Assembly (NCBI RefSeq): GCF_012911865.1
Contig: NZ_JAAXYH010000003.1
Coordinates: forward strand, 186,001-250,000
DNA from: Shewanella salipaludis
GTDB taxonomy: Bacteria; Pseudomonadota; Gammaproteobacteria; Enterobacterales; Shewanellaceae
Direction of reading: 5' to 3'
Length of the DNA: 64,000 nt
A program made the position numbers and the translations under genes. Below the pieces are notes generated by a model. It made no database searches, was not told the origin of the DNA, and was given only the letters and a program-made list of their open reading frames with translations. Of the stretch, positions 16,627-26,111 are shown piece by piece; position 1 is the stretch's first letter; each line of letters begins with the position of its first letter.

Positions 16627-17955
16627 CTAAAAATTCGCAAAGGGATCACCACAGTTAAACAAGTGATAAGGTAGATCTATGCCGTGTTGTTTCAGCTTGG
16701 TATGGAAGCCAGGGATCACCCCAGTGGCAGCAAACTTGCCCTTAATATTGCCGTTTTCATCTATCCCCTCACGGCTAAAGCGGAAGATTTCAGACATAGT
16801 AATGATGTCGCCTTCCATACCATTGATTTCCTGAATGCTGGTGACCCGCCGACGACCATCTTCCTGGCGCTCCAACTGCACTACTATGTCTATTGCCGAG
16901 GCAATTTGCGTGCGAATATTACTGACGGGCATCTCGAACCCCGCCATGCACACCATGTACTCCAGGCGGCCTAAGGCGTCCCTGGGACTATTGGCATGCA
17001 GGGTGGTGAGCGAGCCCTCATGACCAGTATTCATCGCAGTCAACATGTCCAGCGCCTCGCCACCACGCACCTCACCTATCACTATCCTGTCGGGTCGCAT
17101 CCGCAAACAATTTTTCACCAGATCTCTTTGGGTCACTTCCCCACGTCCCTCAATGTTCTGTGGGCGAGTCTCCAGTCTCACAACATGGGGTTGTTGTAAT
17201 TGCAACTCGGCAGAATCCTCTATGGTCACTATGCGCTCATCGCTCGGAATATATCCGGATAACATGTTGAGCAAGGTGGTTTTACCGCTGCCTGTTCCGC
17301 CTGAGACCAGGACATTGAGTTTGCCTTTCACGGCGCCACGCAGCAGTTCGACCATGGATTCTGTAATTGAGCCATAATCGATCAATTCCTTGGCGGTGAG
17401 TTTATCGACGGCAAACCTGCGTATCGACAGGGAAGGACCGTCCAGGGCCAATGGCGGTATGATGGCGTTGACCCGGGAACCATCGGCGAGTCTGGCATCC
17501 ACCATGGGCGAGGATTCATCGATGCGACGCCCCACACTGGACACTATGCGATCTATGATATTGAGCAAATGGGCATTGCTGTGGAATTTAATATTAACGG
17601 CTTCGAGTTTCCCCTTGCGTTCAACATAAACCCTGTCGAAGGAGTTGACCAAGATGTCCGATATTGTCGGATCTGCCAACAAGGTCTCCAGGGGACCCAG
17701 GCCTAACACCTCATCGATAACAAGCTTTATCAATCTTTTACGTAGAGATAGATTAATAGGTAAATGCAGATCATTGATAAGCTGTTCACTGATGTCACTG
17801 ATCTGCTGACGCGCCTGTTCTTTCGAGATAGTTTCAATCAAAGACAGGTCCATCACGCTTAACAGTCGATCGTACAGCTGTATCTTGATCTCCTGCTCTT
17901 CGGCACTCAGAGGTTGATACTGTACTGCCGGAGCCATAGATGCTCGATTTTCCAT
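16627..17955 (-). CDS. tadA: TadA/CpaF secretion ATPase
   Basis: 442 aa hexameric ATPase powering Flp pilus assembly at the inner membrane. Walker A is GGTGSGKT at 219-226. The Asp and His boxes are present, RMRPDRIVIGEVRGGEALDM contains Walker B, and GHEGSLTTLHANSPRDALGR follows. The length is typical of the family. The N-terminal 80 residues are the helical domain seen in CpaF. Between tadZ and tadB, as in standard Tad loci. Confidence 0.95.
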   Translation of the reverse strand: MENRASMAPAVQYQPLSAEEQEIKIQLYDRLLSVMDLSLIETISKEQARQQISDISEQLINDLHLPINLSLRKRLIKLVIDEVLGLGPLETLLADPTISDILVNSFDRVYVERKGKLEAVNIKFHSNAHLLNIIDRIVSSVGRRIDESSPMVDARLADGSRVNAIIPPLALDGPSLSIRRFAVDKLTAKELIDYGSITESMVELLRGAVKGKLNVLVSGGTGSGKTTLLNMLSGYIPSDERIVTIEDSAELQLQQPHVVRLETRPQNIEGRGEVTQRDLVKNCLRMRPDRIVIGEVRGGEALDMLTAMNTGHEGSLTTLHANSPRDALGRLEYMVCMAGFEMPVSNIRTQIASAIDIVVQLERQEDGRRRVTSIQEINGMEGDIITMSEIFRFSREGIDENGNIKGKFAATGVIPGFHTKLKQHGIDLPYHLFNCGDPFANF

Positions 17956-17958
17956 AAT

Positions 17959-19206
17959 TTACTTCCCTAAGATGCGCGCCCAAAACCCAGTTGCTTTTTT
18001 GCTGGGATCTTCCGTTGCCGGTAAAAAACGCTCTGTGATGAGCTTCAGGTCTTGCAGCATGCGCTGGCGTTTAGCCACTTTGGTGATAGGTTTTCCCAGA
18101 TCGGCACACTCGCTCGCGAGTTTGTAGTCATTGGCGATCACGAATATCGATTCGATACCCACGGCATTCTGTATATCTATGAGTTTTATCGCCGTATTGG
18201 ACTTGTCATAGCGATTAACCACCAAATGAATTTTATCTTTCGCTATGCCCATGTTCGTCATCAATTGTTGCACCAGGGCCTTGGTCTCACGCACTATCAT
18301 TAAATTCTGCTGCGTCACGATAAGAATATCGGCATTGCGGAGCAGTTCACCGTTCCAGTTTTCCGGCCCTCTGGATAGATCTACTATGACCTGGTTATAG
18401 TGTTGCCGGCATTTCCATAGCAAGTCGTAGATATTGCCTAGCTTGATATCCTCATAGGAATTAAGCATGGAGAAAGGGGCCGCCGCCAGAAGATGCAATT
18501 TTCCCCGGCTCGTCATGGCGCTTTTTAAGGCGACTTCATCCATATCCCCCAGTGCCTGCAAGGCGTCTGAAATGAAATAGGTAGGCTCGAACCCCAAGAT
18601 GTGTGCCAATGAACCATAGTGTAAATCTGTGTCCAACAAGGCCACGTCTTTGTCATTACGATCTGCGGCAATGACGGCCAAGCTGGAGGCGATGAAACTG
18701 GCACCCGAGCCCCCTTTACCGTTGACCACCACCAACACTGAGGCCAATTCGGTTTTCTCGCTCAGCTGAAGCGCTATTTTCTTCAAGGCTTGGAATAGCT
18801 CGATATCCGGCGCATCCAATGGGATGAAATCACTCACACCATGTTGAAATGCCAGCCTTAATACGGACTGAGGAGTGTCCTGGCCCAGGATGATAATGTC
18901 GGCACCATAACTGGAAGCACATTTGAGGGCTTGCTGAGCAAGCAAGTCATCATGGGGGATGACCAGGAGGATCAAATTGAAGGGTTTGCCCGATGATTTA
19001 CTCGTCTTAATGCCACTTAAATCTGAGGTTTTTTCCCAACTCAAGTTGATACAGCGGGTCAGGTTGGCCTCGAGTTGAGGTAAAAACTCTTTCTGAGCAT
19101 CGATGAGGAGCGCATTGATGGGGAAAGGCATGGCAAAAACGACATGCTCCTCTGACTGGGGCGCATCCTGGGTATCTGACATCAATAATTCCAGCGGCTT
19201 ATCCAT
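17959..19206 (-). CDS. tadZ: TadZ/CpaE, ParA-like localisation protein
   Basis: 415 aa. Residues 25-150 resemble a receiver-like (pseudo-receiver) domain. Then comes a ParA/MinD-type ATPase domain with deviant Walker A, VVNGKGGSGASFIASSLAVI at about 159-178, and VALLDTDLHYGSLAHILGF. TadZ marks the pole or site where the Tad machine assembles. The last part contains LVVNRYDKSNTAIKLIDI. The ATG at 19206 follows a strong GGAAGGGG site. The 71-bp gap to tadE holds no gene. Confidence 0.88.
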   Translation of the reverse strand: MDKPLELLMSDTQDAPQSEEHVVFAMPFPINALLIDAQKEFLPQLEANLTRCINLSWEKTSDLSGIKTSKSSGKPFNLILLVIPHDDLLAQQALKCASSYGADIIILGQDTPQSVLRLAFQHGVSDFIPLDAPDIELFQALKKIALQLSEKTELASVLVVVNGKGGSGASFIASSLAVIAADRNDKDVALLDTDLHYGSLAHILGFEPTYFISDALQALGDMDEVALKSAMTSRGKLHLLAAAPFSMLNSYEDIKLGNIYDLLWKCRQHYNQVIVDLSRGPENWNGELLRNADILIVTQQNLMIVRETKALVQQLMTNMGIAKDKIHLVVNRYDKSNTAIKLIDIQNAVGIESIFVIANDYKLASECADLGKPITKVAKRQRMLQDLKLITERFLPATEDPSKKATGFWARILGK

Positions 19207-19277
19207 GGTCTACCCCTTCCTTGCACGTAAAAACCTTATGTTTACTATAGTATTCATTTCCTGCTTGATGATTTTAT

Positions 19278-19721
19278 TTAGCTGCATGTCGTGGTCCCCC
19301 CGCGGAAGACACCCAGACTCTCTCTGGGCAAGGTGGTAAAAAAAGTTGGAGAATTGAGTGTCCTATATAGACCCGGTACCAAGAACTGGTGTTGATAATT
19401 GCGTATCTCTGCCCGTACCAAATAAATATCTGAACCATCGGGTGCCGAGGCATCATTGCCATTCTTATTTAAGTAGCGGATAACCAGGTTACTCGGGCCG
19501 AGATTGGGAACCAGCTCAGCGCCATTGAACAGTGCCAGGTTGTCTATGTCTGTACTGGGATGGCACACGACGGCGAGTCTGGCCGCACGTCTGGAAGCTT
19601 CCTGCAACACACTGTAGGTGTAGAGCAGGCGTCCCACTTCGATGGCGCCGAACAGGAGCAGGAAAAACACCCCGGCGACGATGGAAAATTCAACCATGTA
19701 GATACCTTTATGCTGTTTCAT
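19278..19721 (-). CDS. tadE: TadE-like pseudopilin
   Basis: 147 aa. A short positive leader ends in G, then the hydrophobic pilin-like helix IYMVEFSIVAGVFFLLLFGA with the conserved E at +5, and EVGRLLYTYSVLQEASRRAA. TadV-processed pseudopilins of this type are minor components of the pilus. Its ATG overlaps the stop of the upstream pseudopilin gene in ATGA, indicating translational coupling. Confidence 0.85.
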   Translation of the reverse strand: MKQHKGIYMVEFSIVAGVFFLLLFGAIEVGRLLYTYSVLQEASRRAARLAVVCHPSTDIDNLALFNGAELVPNLGPSNLVIRYLNKNGNDASAPDGSDIYLVRAEIRNYQHQFLVPGLYRTLNSPTFFTTLPRESLGVFRGGTTTCS

Positions 19722-20191
19722 AATGCCGTCACCGCGTAACTGGTATTTAAGTTAAAACTCAGATCCAGGGTGTCACCCAGCCCGAAGGTATTGAAGCTAT
19801 CGCCAAACAACGGCTGCCAATTGTAGCTGACCGACACCACCAGCCGCCGGCTGCCCGCTGGGGACTCGAGGATAGTCACATCGGCCGTGGATAACCCATT
19901 GAGTAAGGGAGTCCCGCCTGAAGCCATATTGCCGTACACAAGGAGATTTTTGGTTTCGGTAATGCAGTTACCACAGCCGGCATCTGTCAGGGGGTTAGGT
20001 AAATTACCCGTCTGTCTGGTATCTGCGGTACCGGCCAAGTACCTGGCGGCATCCCGCACCAGGAGGGTCAGGGTACTGTATTGATACATGGCCCGGCCAA
20101 ATTCGGCGGTAGCGAATACTATGAGGAGCAATAGAGGCAGCAAGATGGTTAACTCAACCGCCGCAACTCCCTTTTGTCGCAAGAAATGCAT
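19718..20191 (-). CDS. tadF: TadE/TadF-like pseudopilin
   Basis: 157 aa. Leader MHFLRQKG, then VAAVELTILLPLLLLIVFAT with the glutamate of the TadE motif, and AEFGRAMYQYSTLTLLVRDA. Two cysteines occur in DAGCGNCITETK. It resembles TadE; I call it TadF only by position, since two such pseudopilins usually occur in a Tad locus. It overlaps the next gene by 4 bp. Confidence 0.78.
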   Translation of the reverse strand: MHFLRQKGVAAVELTILLPLLLLIVFATAEFGRAMYQYSTLTLLVRDAARYLAGTADTRQTGNLPNPLTDAGCGNCITETKNLLVYGNMASGGTPLLNGLSTADVTILESPAGSRRLVVSVSYNWQPLFGDSFNTFGLGDTLDLSFNLNTSYAVTAL

Positions 20192-20205
20192 CTCGGCCTC
20201 CTATC

Positions 20206-21486
20206 CTAAGAGTCTGGACTATCGGGATCTCGGTACAGGACTATGGTGTAGTTATTGCTGACGAAGTTGGGATCGATCGAGGCATTGCCTGTACCGGCAC
20301 ACTCCTCGACAAACTCGCCGACGATGAATGACTCCTGCCCGCCTTGATCCATGTCCTGTACCAGGAAGAAACACCCGATACTGAGCACATCGATATCGTT
20401 GCGCCCGTTGGCCAAGCCATCGCACAAGCCTATGACCACAGGCATTTCCCGCCTGCCGTTCACTTCTATGGTCGTATCTATGCAGCTGTCGATATCGTCA
20501 TCGTTCAGATACTGCCCATGGGTATAGAAAGCCGCTGCCTCGTTGGCTATGTTGCCATCGGCATCGAGTGTGACTCGCTCGCCCTGACATATGTTTCTGT
20601 CTCTGGGATGATCTATGGAGTTCAGGCCGCCGCCCTGCCACTGACCGAAACGGGTATTGATCCCCTGAGAGACGGGACCGACGTTGTTGCCCGGCTCGGT
20701 TGGCACTGTGTCGCCGGCGCCGACACAGGCATCGGGCGAGTATTCCCCCGCCAAAGATTTACGCACTATGTTACCGCCTGTGCCCGACAGCGCCAGCAGC
20801 TGGAAATTCCCCGGACCTATGGTGGAACTGTCCTGCGCCGAACCGGATTTCATCGCATACAGCTTCTCGGTTTCAATGCCATAGGGCCCATTGGGATCAT
20901 CCGGATCTTCGCTGGCGGCGCAGACGAGCAGGGGCACTATTTTATGGTTGCACATGATATCCGTGCTGCGACCCGCGACGGCAGAGGCCCTGAGACGCTT
21001 ATTGAAACTCATGATTTGCGCCAGGAAATTGCCCTGGGCAATATTCTCCACCCTCACCCGCACATACTCGCTGCCTTCAGCCAGGGTAGGAATAAAGGGG
21101 TCCGGTAACGCGGAAAACTCGACAGATATATTACTCGTGACTTGAGTGATGTTGTAATTCGGCGCGCTGAAACTGACATGGGTTTCCAGCGCATTGTTTT
21201 CGGCGTACGCCAGATTTTGTGCCAGCATGACAACGGCAGCCTGACGCGCCTCGGCGAGCGTAGCGCCATCATCCAGGGCTTTGGCCGCATGTAAGGCCGA
21301 CGCATCGACCGCATTCTGTATCCGCCCCTTATTGAGCAGCATGTCACCGCCATCCAGGGCCAGGGCGGCAACGGCAATGATTGCAAACAGCCCTATGGTG
21401 AACATCACCAGTATGGCACCAGCTTGTCGCTGCATTCCCCCGTCAATAGATACTGCCGGTCTAGGCCTAGGTTGCATGGTATTCAT
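20206..21486 (-). CDS. tadG: TadG-like pilus assembly protein
   Basis: 426 aa. The N-terminal Tad domain is clear: QRQAGAILVMFTIGLFAIIA with an adjacent helix, then AALALDGGDMLLNKGRIQNA and VDASALHAAKALDDGATLAE. The remaining exported part has about ten cysteines spread over it, suggesting disulfides, and ends in FVSNNYTIVLYRDPDSPDS. TadG anchors the machine in the envelope. I choose ATG 21486 because GGAGGGGG lies six bases ahead; a TTG at 21498 would use that site as codons. Confidence 0.85.
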   Translation of the reverse strand: MNTMQPRPRPAVSIDGGMQRQAGAILVMFTIGLFAIIAVAALALDGGDMLLNKGRIQNAVDASALHAAKALDDGATLAEARQAAVVMLAQNLAYAENNALETHVSFSAPNYNITQVTSNISVEFSALPDPFIPTLAEGSEYVRVRVENIAQGNFLAQIMSFNKRLRASAVAGRSTDIMCNHKIVPLLVCAASEDPDDPNGPYGIETEKLYAMKSGSAQDSSTIGPGNFQLLALSGTGGNIVRKSLAGEYSPDACVGAGDTVPTEPGNNVGPVSQGINTRFGQWQGGGLNSIDHPRDRNICQGERVTLDADGNIANEAAAFYTHGQYLNDDDIDSCIDTTIEVNGRREMPVVIGLCDGLANGRNDIDVLSIGCFFLVQDMDQGGQESFIVGEFVEECAGTGNASIDPNFVSNNYTIVLYRDPDSPDS

Positions 21487-21507
21487 ATCCCCCTCCAAAG
21501 ACGGATA

Positions 21508-21795
21508 TCAATTCGAAGAAATAATCGACTTACCCATATCCTTGGCGGTGGCGGGAGCCACATTGCTTTCCCTATAGGTCACCATGACCCTGCGACCATA
21601 ATTTCCCTCCAGGCTGAGTACAATACCGTCGTTGCGCTCGGCCGCGCCGGGATCAAGGATCTGCACTTGTCTGACCTGGTTGTAACTCGCATCCATGGGA
21701 AAGTCATGAAGCTGGGCACAAGCAGATAGAAACAACAGCCCAGCCACTGACACACAACGACAGATCACAGTCATACTCTTAAAGAAAATAGCCAT
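21508..21795 (-). CDS. Small lipoprotein in Tad locus, RcpB/CpaD position
   Basis: 95 aa. The signal peptide ends in a lipobox, LLFLSAC, so it is a lipoprotein of about 70 residues after processing. The rest (LEGNYGRRVMVTYRESNVAP and neighbours) matches no family I recognise. It lies between the secretin gene rcpA and tadG, where other Tad loci have CpaD or RcpB. It might therefore assist secretin assembly at the outer membrane, but it is much shorter than those proteins. Confidence 0.7.
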   Translation of the reverse strand: MAIFFKSMTVICRCVSVAGLLFLSACAQLHDFPMDASYNQVRQVQILDPGAAERNDGIVLSLEGNYGRRVMVTYRESNVAPATAKDMGKSIISSN

Positions 21796-21811
21796 TTAAC
21801 CAACCTCCACA

Positions 21812-23263
21812 CTATAGTGAATGCCCGTATTTTTGCTGGGTCCCACTGTCTTCTGCTGTTGTGCCCGCCTCGACAGGCTCGTATGGCATATCGCCCCGCG
21901 CCTGACGGCGTTCTTTATGCGATAACTTGCCTAACAAGTAAAATTCGACATCTGACGGAGAGACGAAACCATCCGTTGGCAGTGAAATATCTTTCTTGTT
22001 GAAAGGACGAACCAGACGAGGTGTCACCAAGATCACCAATTCACTCTGGCCACTGCGGAAATTCTTGCTCGAGAACAATTGCCCCAATACGGGCACATCT
22101 CCCAAGCCGGGGATCTTATCGACATTCTCCCTCAGGGTGTCGCTTATCAAACCACTGATGGCAATGGTCTGGCCATCGGCCAATTCGACCGTAGTCGCAG
22201 TGCTGCGTTTAACCAGAGACGGGACAATCAACACGGACGAAGTCGAGTTGGCAGCAACAGAGACGGAATTGGCATTACTCAGCTCACTCACCACCACATT
22301 CAAGTTCAGGTTTATCTGCCCGGAATCCAATACCGTAGGCACAAATTTAACCCCTACACCGAAGTCCCGATATTGTATGGTCGTGCTGCCATTCTTATCG
22401 GGCACAGGAATAGGGAACTCACCACCGGATAAAAACTCTGCCGGTTGGCCGCTGAGTGCTGTGACATTGGGTTCTGCCAGTACCTTGGCCAGGCCATTCT
22501 GTTTCGCCACATCCAAGGCGAAATTCATCAAGAGATCCTTATTGATGTACTGAGCGAAGAAGCCCTTGCTGGTCACCCCACCTATGTTGGAATTAAAACC
22601 ACCACCTCCGCCGACTATGCCTCCCGAGAGATGCGAGCCCTGATTGAATATCAAGAATTTGGAATCGAACTGCCGAGCGACCTCACGTTGCACCTCTGCG
22701 ACGACGACTTCAAGCATCACCTGATGACCACCGCCTATGGTCATCATGTTAAGCACATTGCTCTTGGATTTACCTACTGTGGCGGCATCCACGTACCCCT
22801 GAGCCAATTCAACTGCAGTATTCATCTTCTGTAAATTAGAGGCTTGTCCGCTGAGCAACAACTGCCCCTGAGAGGTTTGCACCCCCAGTTTTTCACTCGG
22901 CAAAAACTCATGTAAACGTGACTTCAGGCCATTGAGGTCATGGGTGACCTCTATGTCTATCACGTTGTTCAGCACCTCATTTTCATCCCAAACCATCACA
23001 TTGGTACTGCCCAGCTGCTTACCCAAGAGATACAGCTCATTGTTGGGCAAGAGTTTGATATCTGCTATGTCGGGATTGCCGACCGATACCCTGTGAACCT
23101 GCTTGGGTAGCTTGAGAACCCGGGATTTGAAGATAGGAATGAGCTTAATGTCATTCCGCCCCCCCATGGGTCCGCCCGCAAAGGCCGTACCCTGAAGTAG
23201 CATCGAGCATAAAGCCAGTAAACAGCATCCCAGCTTCATCATATTGTGAATTGAACGCGGCAT
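21812..23263 (-). CDS. rcpA: RcpA/CpaC outer-membrane secretin
   Basis: 483 aa. Signal peptide residues 1-29, then an N0-like domain (VLKLPKQVHRVSVGNPDIAD), a BON-like segment near 110-150, and the secretin domain with VLAEPNVTALSGQPAEFLSG, FPIPVPDKNGSTTIQYRDFG and VPVLGQLFSSKNFRSGQSEL. Secretins form the gated outer-membrane channel through which the Flp pilus passes. It is followed 16 bp later by the small lipoprotein gene. Confidence 0.93.
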   Translation of the reverse strand: MPRSIHNMMKLGCCLLALCSMLLQGTAFAGGPMGGRNDIKLIPIFKSRVLKLPKQVHRVSVGNPDIADIKLLPNNELYLLGKQLGSTNVMVWDENEVLNNVIDIEVTHDLNGLKSRLHEFLPSEKLGVQTSQGQLLLSGQASNLQKMNTAVELAQGYVDAATVGKSKSNVLNMMTIGGGHQVMLEVVVAEVQREVARQFDSKFLIFNQGSHLSGGIVGGGGGFNSNIGGVTSKGFFAQYINKDLLMNFALDVAKQNGLAKVLAEPNVTALSGQPAEFLSGGEFPIPVPDKNGSTTIQYRDFGVGVKFVPTVLDSGQINLNLNVVVSELSNANSVSVAANSTSSVLIVPSLVKRSTATTVELADGQTIAISGLISDTLRENVDKIPGLGDVPVLGQLFSSKNFRSGQSELVILVTPRLVRPFNKKDISLPTDGFVSPSDVEFYLLGKLSHKERRQARGDMPYEPVEAGTTAEDSGTQQKYGHSL

Positions 23264-23314
23264 GGTGCACTCCTTTTTAAACTCTCTTGTTGTCGCCCAT
23301 AAACCCTGAAATGA

Positions 23315-24127
23315 TCAGTTTTCCAATTTAACCTCTTGCTCGCGTACCCCTCTCAGCAAGTAGACCTTCTCTCTCCCCTTGGGTGCCGGAACATAAACCA
23401 CTCTTTCCACGGGTTTGGGATCTGTGACTTTTGCTGCAACCGGCTCCGGCGGCTTATTCATGTCGGCCAAACTCACCTCGGTTTCATCGTTGGGATTTCT
23501 CAGCGCCAGCTGCAAAGACCCACGCCCCTCGGCGATCATCAGGATTTCAGCCTGTTTCAGGTTCAATTCCAAGGTGACGGCCCGCACCAGTACAGGCTTA
23601 TTCTCATCATTCGATGCACGCTGATCTATGGCGAGGATTTTGACATTCGACAGCACCACGTCAGTCTTAAAGCCGTCATTCTTATATAGGTTAATGACGT
23701 CGACACGATTACCGGGTAACAGAAAACCTGCCACCCCGACCACATCATTGACCCTAATGGTTACCGCACGCATTTGTGGTTTAATCAGGCTCGCCAGGGT
23801 ACTGCCCTCACCCTTCTTGGTCAGCCTTTCTTCCCGCAATACTTCGCCCTGATACAGCTTCTGATTGACCACTTTGCCTTCGGCATCCTCAAGCTTTCTC
23901 ACCGACCCCAGGGGCACCAGAGACTCAGGCACAGGTGTCACGGCAAGGTGTTTTCTTTCTATGATGGTGCCCATGGGAACCATAGTCGCCATGGTGATGA
24001 CGTTACTCGTCTGTTCTGTGGTTGCACTATTGCCGCTATTTGACTTCAACCAGTTTTGCGCCAGATAAACGGCAAACACGCCAAAGACCAGCGACAAGAG
24101 AACAAATAAGATGGTTTTGTTGTTCAT
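23315..24127 (-). CDS. rcpC: RcpC/CpaB pilus assembly protein
   Basis: 270 aa. It has an N-terminal membrane anchor (KTILFVLLSLVFGVFAVYLA), a SAF domain (VITMATMVPMGTIIERKHLA; LVPLGSVRKLEDAEGKVVNQ) and the RcpC domain (MRAVTIRVNDVVGVAGFLLP, then GNRVDVINLY). CpaB/RcpC is periplasmic and works with the secretin. A proline-rich linker (PPEPVAAKVTDPKPVE) precedes the C-terminus. Confidence 0.92.
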   Translation of the reverse strand: MNNKTILFVLLSLVFGVFAVYLAQNWLKSNSGNSATTEQTSNVITMATMVPMGTIIERKHLAVTPVPESLVPLGSVRKLEDAEGKVVNQKLYQGEVLREERLTKKGEGSTLASLIKPQMRAVTIRVNDVVGVAGFLLPGNRVDVINLYKNDGFKTDVVLSNVKILAIDQRASNDENKPVLVRAVTLELNLKQAEILMIAEGRGSLQLALRNPNDETEVSLADMNKPPEPVAAKVTDPKPVERVVYVPAPKGREKVYLLRGVREQEVKLEN

Positions 24128-24172
24128 AATGAGCTCCTTTCGTTTAACGACTGGATGCAGTCATCAATAACG

Positions 24173-25510
24173 CTAAACAAAATATATTGACCATGCCGAA
24201 TCGATCAGGGATTGAGTCACCACGGGTTCATATCTCATGAAATGAATTTGGTCTGACATAATTCCCAACAAATCCCTTGGATAACACGGAATCAGCGGAC
24301 GTTCATAACGCTTGTGATATTCAAGAAGTAAGTATTGAAACACTTCTTCACTGCAACTCAGGCCCAAGTCCTGGCAAACCTGAAACCAAATCTGTCGATA
24401 TAAGTCTTGATCTAAGGCATCGAAATGAATTTTGTAGCCCAAGCGTCGCAGGAACGCCTCATCCACTAATTCCTTGGGATCAAGGTTAGTAGAGAAAAGC
24501 AAGATAAGCTCAAATGGAATTTCAAAATGTTCACCCGACTGCAGGCTTAAAAAATCCCTGCGCTCTTCCATAGGAATGATCCAGCGATTAAATAGTTGTT
24601 TGGCGCTGATACGCTGCCGTCCGAGGTCATCGAGTAATAAGATGCCATTGTTCGCTTTTAATTGCAGGGGGGCCATGTAAGTGCGGCTGTGAGTATCGAA
24701 TTGCACCTCAAGCATTTCAGATGTCAATTCACCACCCGTTATCCGCAACGGCCTATGGCACCGAATCCACCTGGGATCATGTCCCTTGGCCAAGTCCAGG
24801 GGGTTCAATTTTCTTTCATCTTTCACACTGTGATGCAGCTCAGGATCGAATACCTGAATGATCTCGTTGCCTATTGCCAAAGCATAGGGGATAAGGACAT
24901 CGTCGCCGATAGTAAGGTTGAGGTGCCGGCATAGATAACTCTTCCCGGTTCCCGGTGGGCCATAGATGAGTACCGGACGACTCGAATTCATCGCCGGGCC
25001 TATCTTATAGAGCAGCTCCTTGGGCAGTACCAAGGCCTTCAGCCCTTGAGCCAACATCTCATAGGTGATGGGATTGGCCCGGCTCGATTGCAGCTTACAG
25101 ACAGGAATATATTGTTTCAGCGGTATTGGGGCTAACCCCAGATAACCATTGCGGGCAAAGGCTTGTTTGGCATGGATTTCCCCCGCAAGGCTCAAGGCAT
25201 AACGCATCTGGCCATCCGCTGTGGTTTGGCGGTTTTCAACCCAGCCAAGTTTCTTGGCGGTATCCAATAACGCTTGCAGTATCCCACCTGTGACGCCGAT
25301 TTTGGCAACCATTTGCTCTTTGGTCAGCACACCCGAGGTGAATATATGTTTAGCCACCAGATCCAGTAACAAAGACTCGGACAGTCCGGTATCGGCCATG
25401 GTTGTCGGCCGGGGCGCCAACTGAGTCGCATCCAAGGACGGCTGTGACTGAGGGTTTATTTGATAGAGAGGTGTTTTTTCTGAATTTGTTCCTGGGCTGG
25501 ATTGCAACAT
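24173..25510 (-). CDS. AAA+ ATPase with N-terminal winged-helix-like domain, inside Tad locus
   Basis: 445 aa. Residues 45-112 look like a winged helix (LLLDLVAKHIFTSGVLTKEQ, then LLDTAKKLGWVENRQTTADG). Then comes an AAA+ module: Walker A GPPGTGKS at 184-191, Walker B ILLLDDLG near 290-297, sensor-1-like LLFSTN and an arginine-finger-like EAFLRRLGYKI. It is not the TadA or TadZ ATPase and is not part of the standard Tad set I know. MoxR-like remodelling or a regulatory role is possible. Its ATG at 25510 follows the tadV stop by one base, so it is translated with the pilus genes. No signal peptide: cytoplasmic. Confidence 0.75.
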   Translation of the reverse strand: MLQSSPGTNSEKTPLYQINPQSQPSLDATQLAPRPTTMADTGLSESLLLDLVAKHIFTSGVLTKEQMVAKIGVTGGILQALLDTAKKLGWVENRQTTADGQMRYALSLAGEIHAKQAFARNGYLGLAPIPLKQYIPVCKLQSSRANPITYEMLAQGLKALVLPKELLYKIGPAMNSSRPVLIYGPPGTGKSYLCRHLNLTIGDDVLIPYALAIGNEIIQVFDPELHHSVKDERKLNPLDLAKGHDPRWIRCHRPLRITGGELTSEMLEVQFDTHSRTYMAPLQLKANNGILLLDDLGRQRISAKQLFNRWIIPMEERRDFLSLQSGEHFEIPFELILLFSTNLDPKELVDEAFLRRLGYKIHFDALDQDLYRQIWFQVCQDLGLSCSEEVFQYLLLEYHKRYERPLIPCYPRDLLGIMSDQIHFMRYEPVVTQSLIDSAWSIYFV

Positions 25511-25511
25511 A

Positions 25512-26087
25512 TCATGCCCCCAAAGTACCAAAATATTGATTCAATTCAACATAAAGACCGACCACCTGATTATCCAGGGAACAGGCCCAAATCCAGCCTA
25601 GCGCGAGGGCCGGTGCATAAGGCACTTTCTGCCCCGCCGCTTCCCCGGGTTCGGGTCGAAAATAAGTTCGGCAATAGACACAATACCAATAGCGCTTGAG
25701 TGTCTTGACCAGGCCGGAGAAACCCGTCTTCCACATGATCAACATCAGGCTGGTAATAGCGCCGGCCGCCACGCCGTATGCCAGACTCCAGAATAATAAC
25801 TGGGGGCCCATCAGGGCACCTATTCCCATCATGAGTTTCACGTCTCCCGCCCCCAGGATGCGTATTGCGAAAACAGGGAACAAAACCACAAATGCCAGCG
25901 CAAAACCCAAACTTGCCAACAAGACACCCTGCAGCTGGGCAAAGTAGCCATTGATGGCAAAACCACAGAAGATAGCCCACAGACATAAGGCATTGGGAAT
26001 TTTCTCTCTGGAAAGATCGAAGCCTATGGCCAGGATGAAGAATAGGCCAGAGAGCAATAGCTGTAGTGTTAATTGGGGATCACTCAT
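25512..26087 (-). CDS. tadV: TadV/CpaA prepilin peptidase
   Basis: 191 aa, mostly membrane helices. The two aspartates of A24 aspartic peptidases are in FDLSREKIPN (near residue 24) and the GxGD motif GAGDVKLMMGIGAL (near residue 81). It removes the leader of Flp pilin and of the TadE/F pseudopilins. It lacks the cysteine-rich methylase domain of PilD, as is usual for TadV. A CYWCVYC-like stretch (YWYCVYCRTYF) occurs near the C-terminal loop. Confidence 0.9.
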   Translation of the reverse strand: MSDPQLTLQLLLSGLFFILAIGFDLSREKIPNALCLWAIFCGFAINGYFAQLQGVLLASLGFALAFVVLFPVFAIRILGAGDVKLMMGIGALMGPQLLFWSLAYGVAAGAITSLMLIMWKTGFSGLVKTLKRYWYCVYCRTYFRPEPGEAAGQKVPYAPALALGWIWACSLDNQVVGLYVELNQYFGTLGA

Positions 26088-26111
26088 GACAGTTTATATC
26101 CCTATTCCTGT

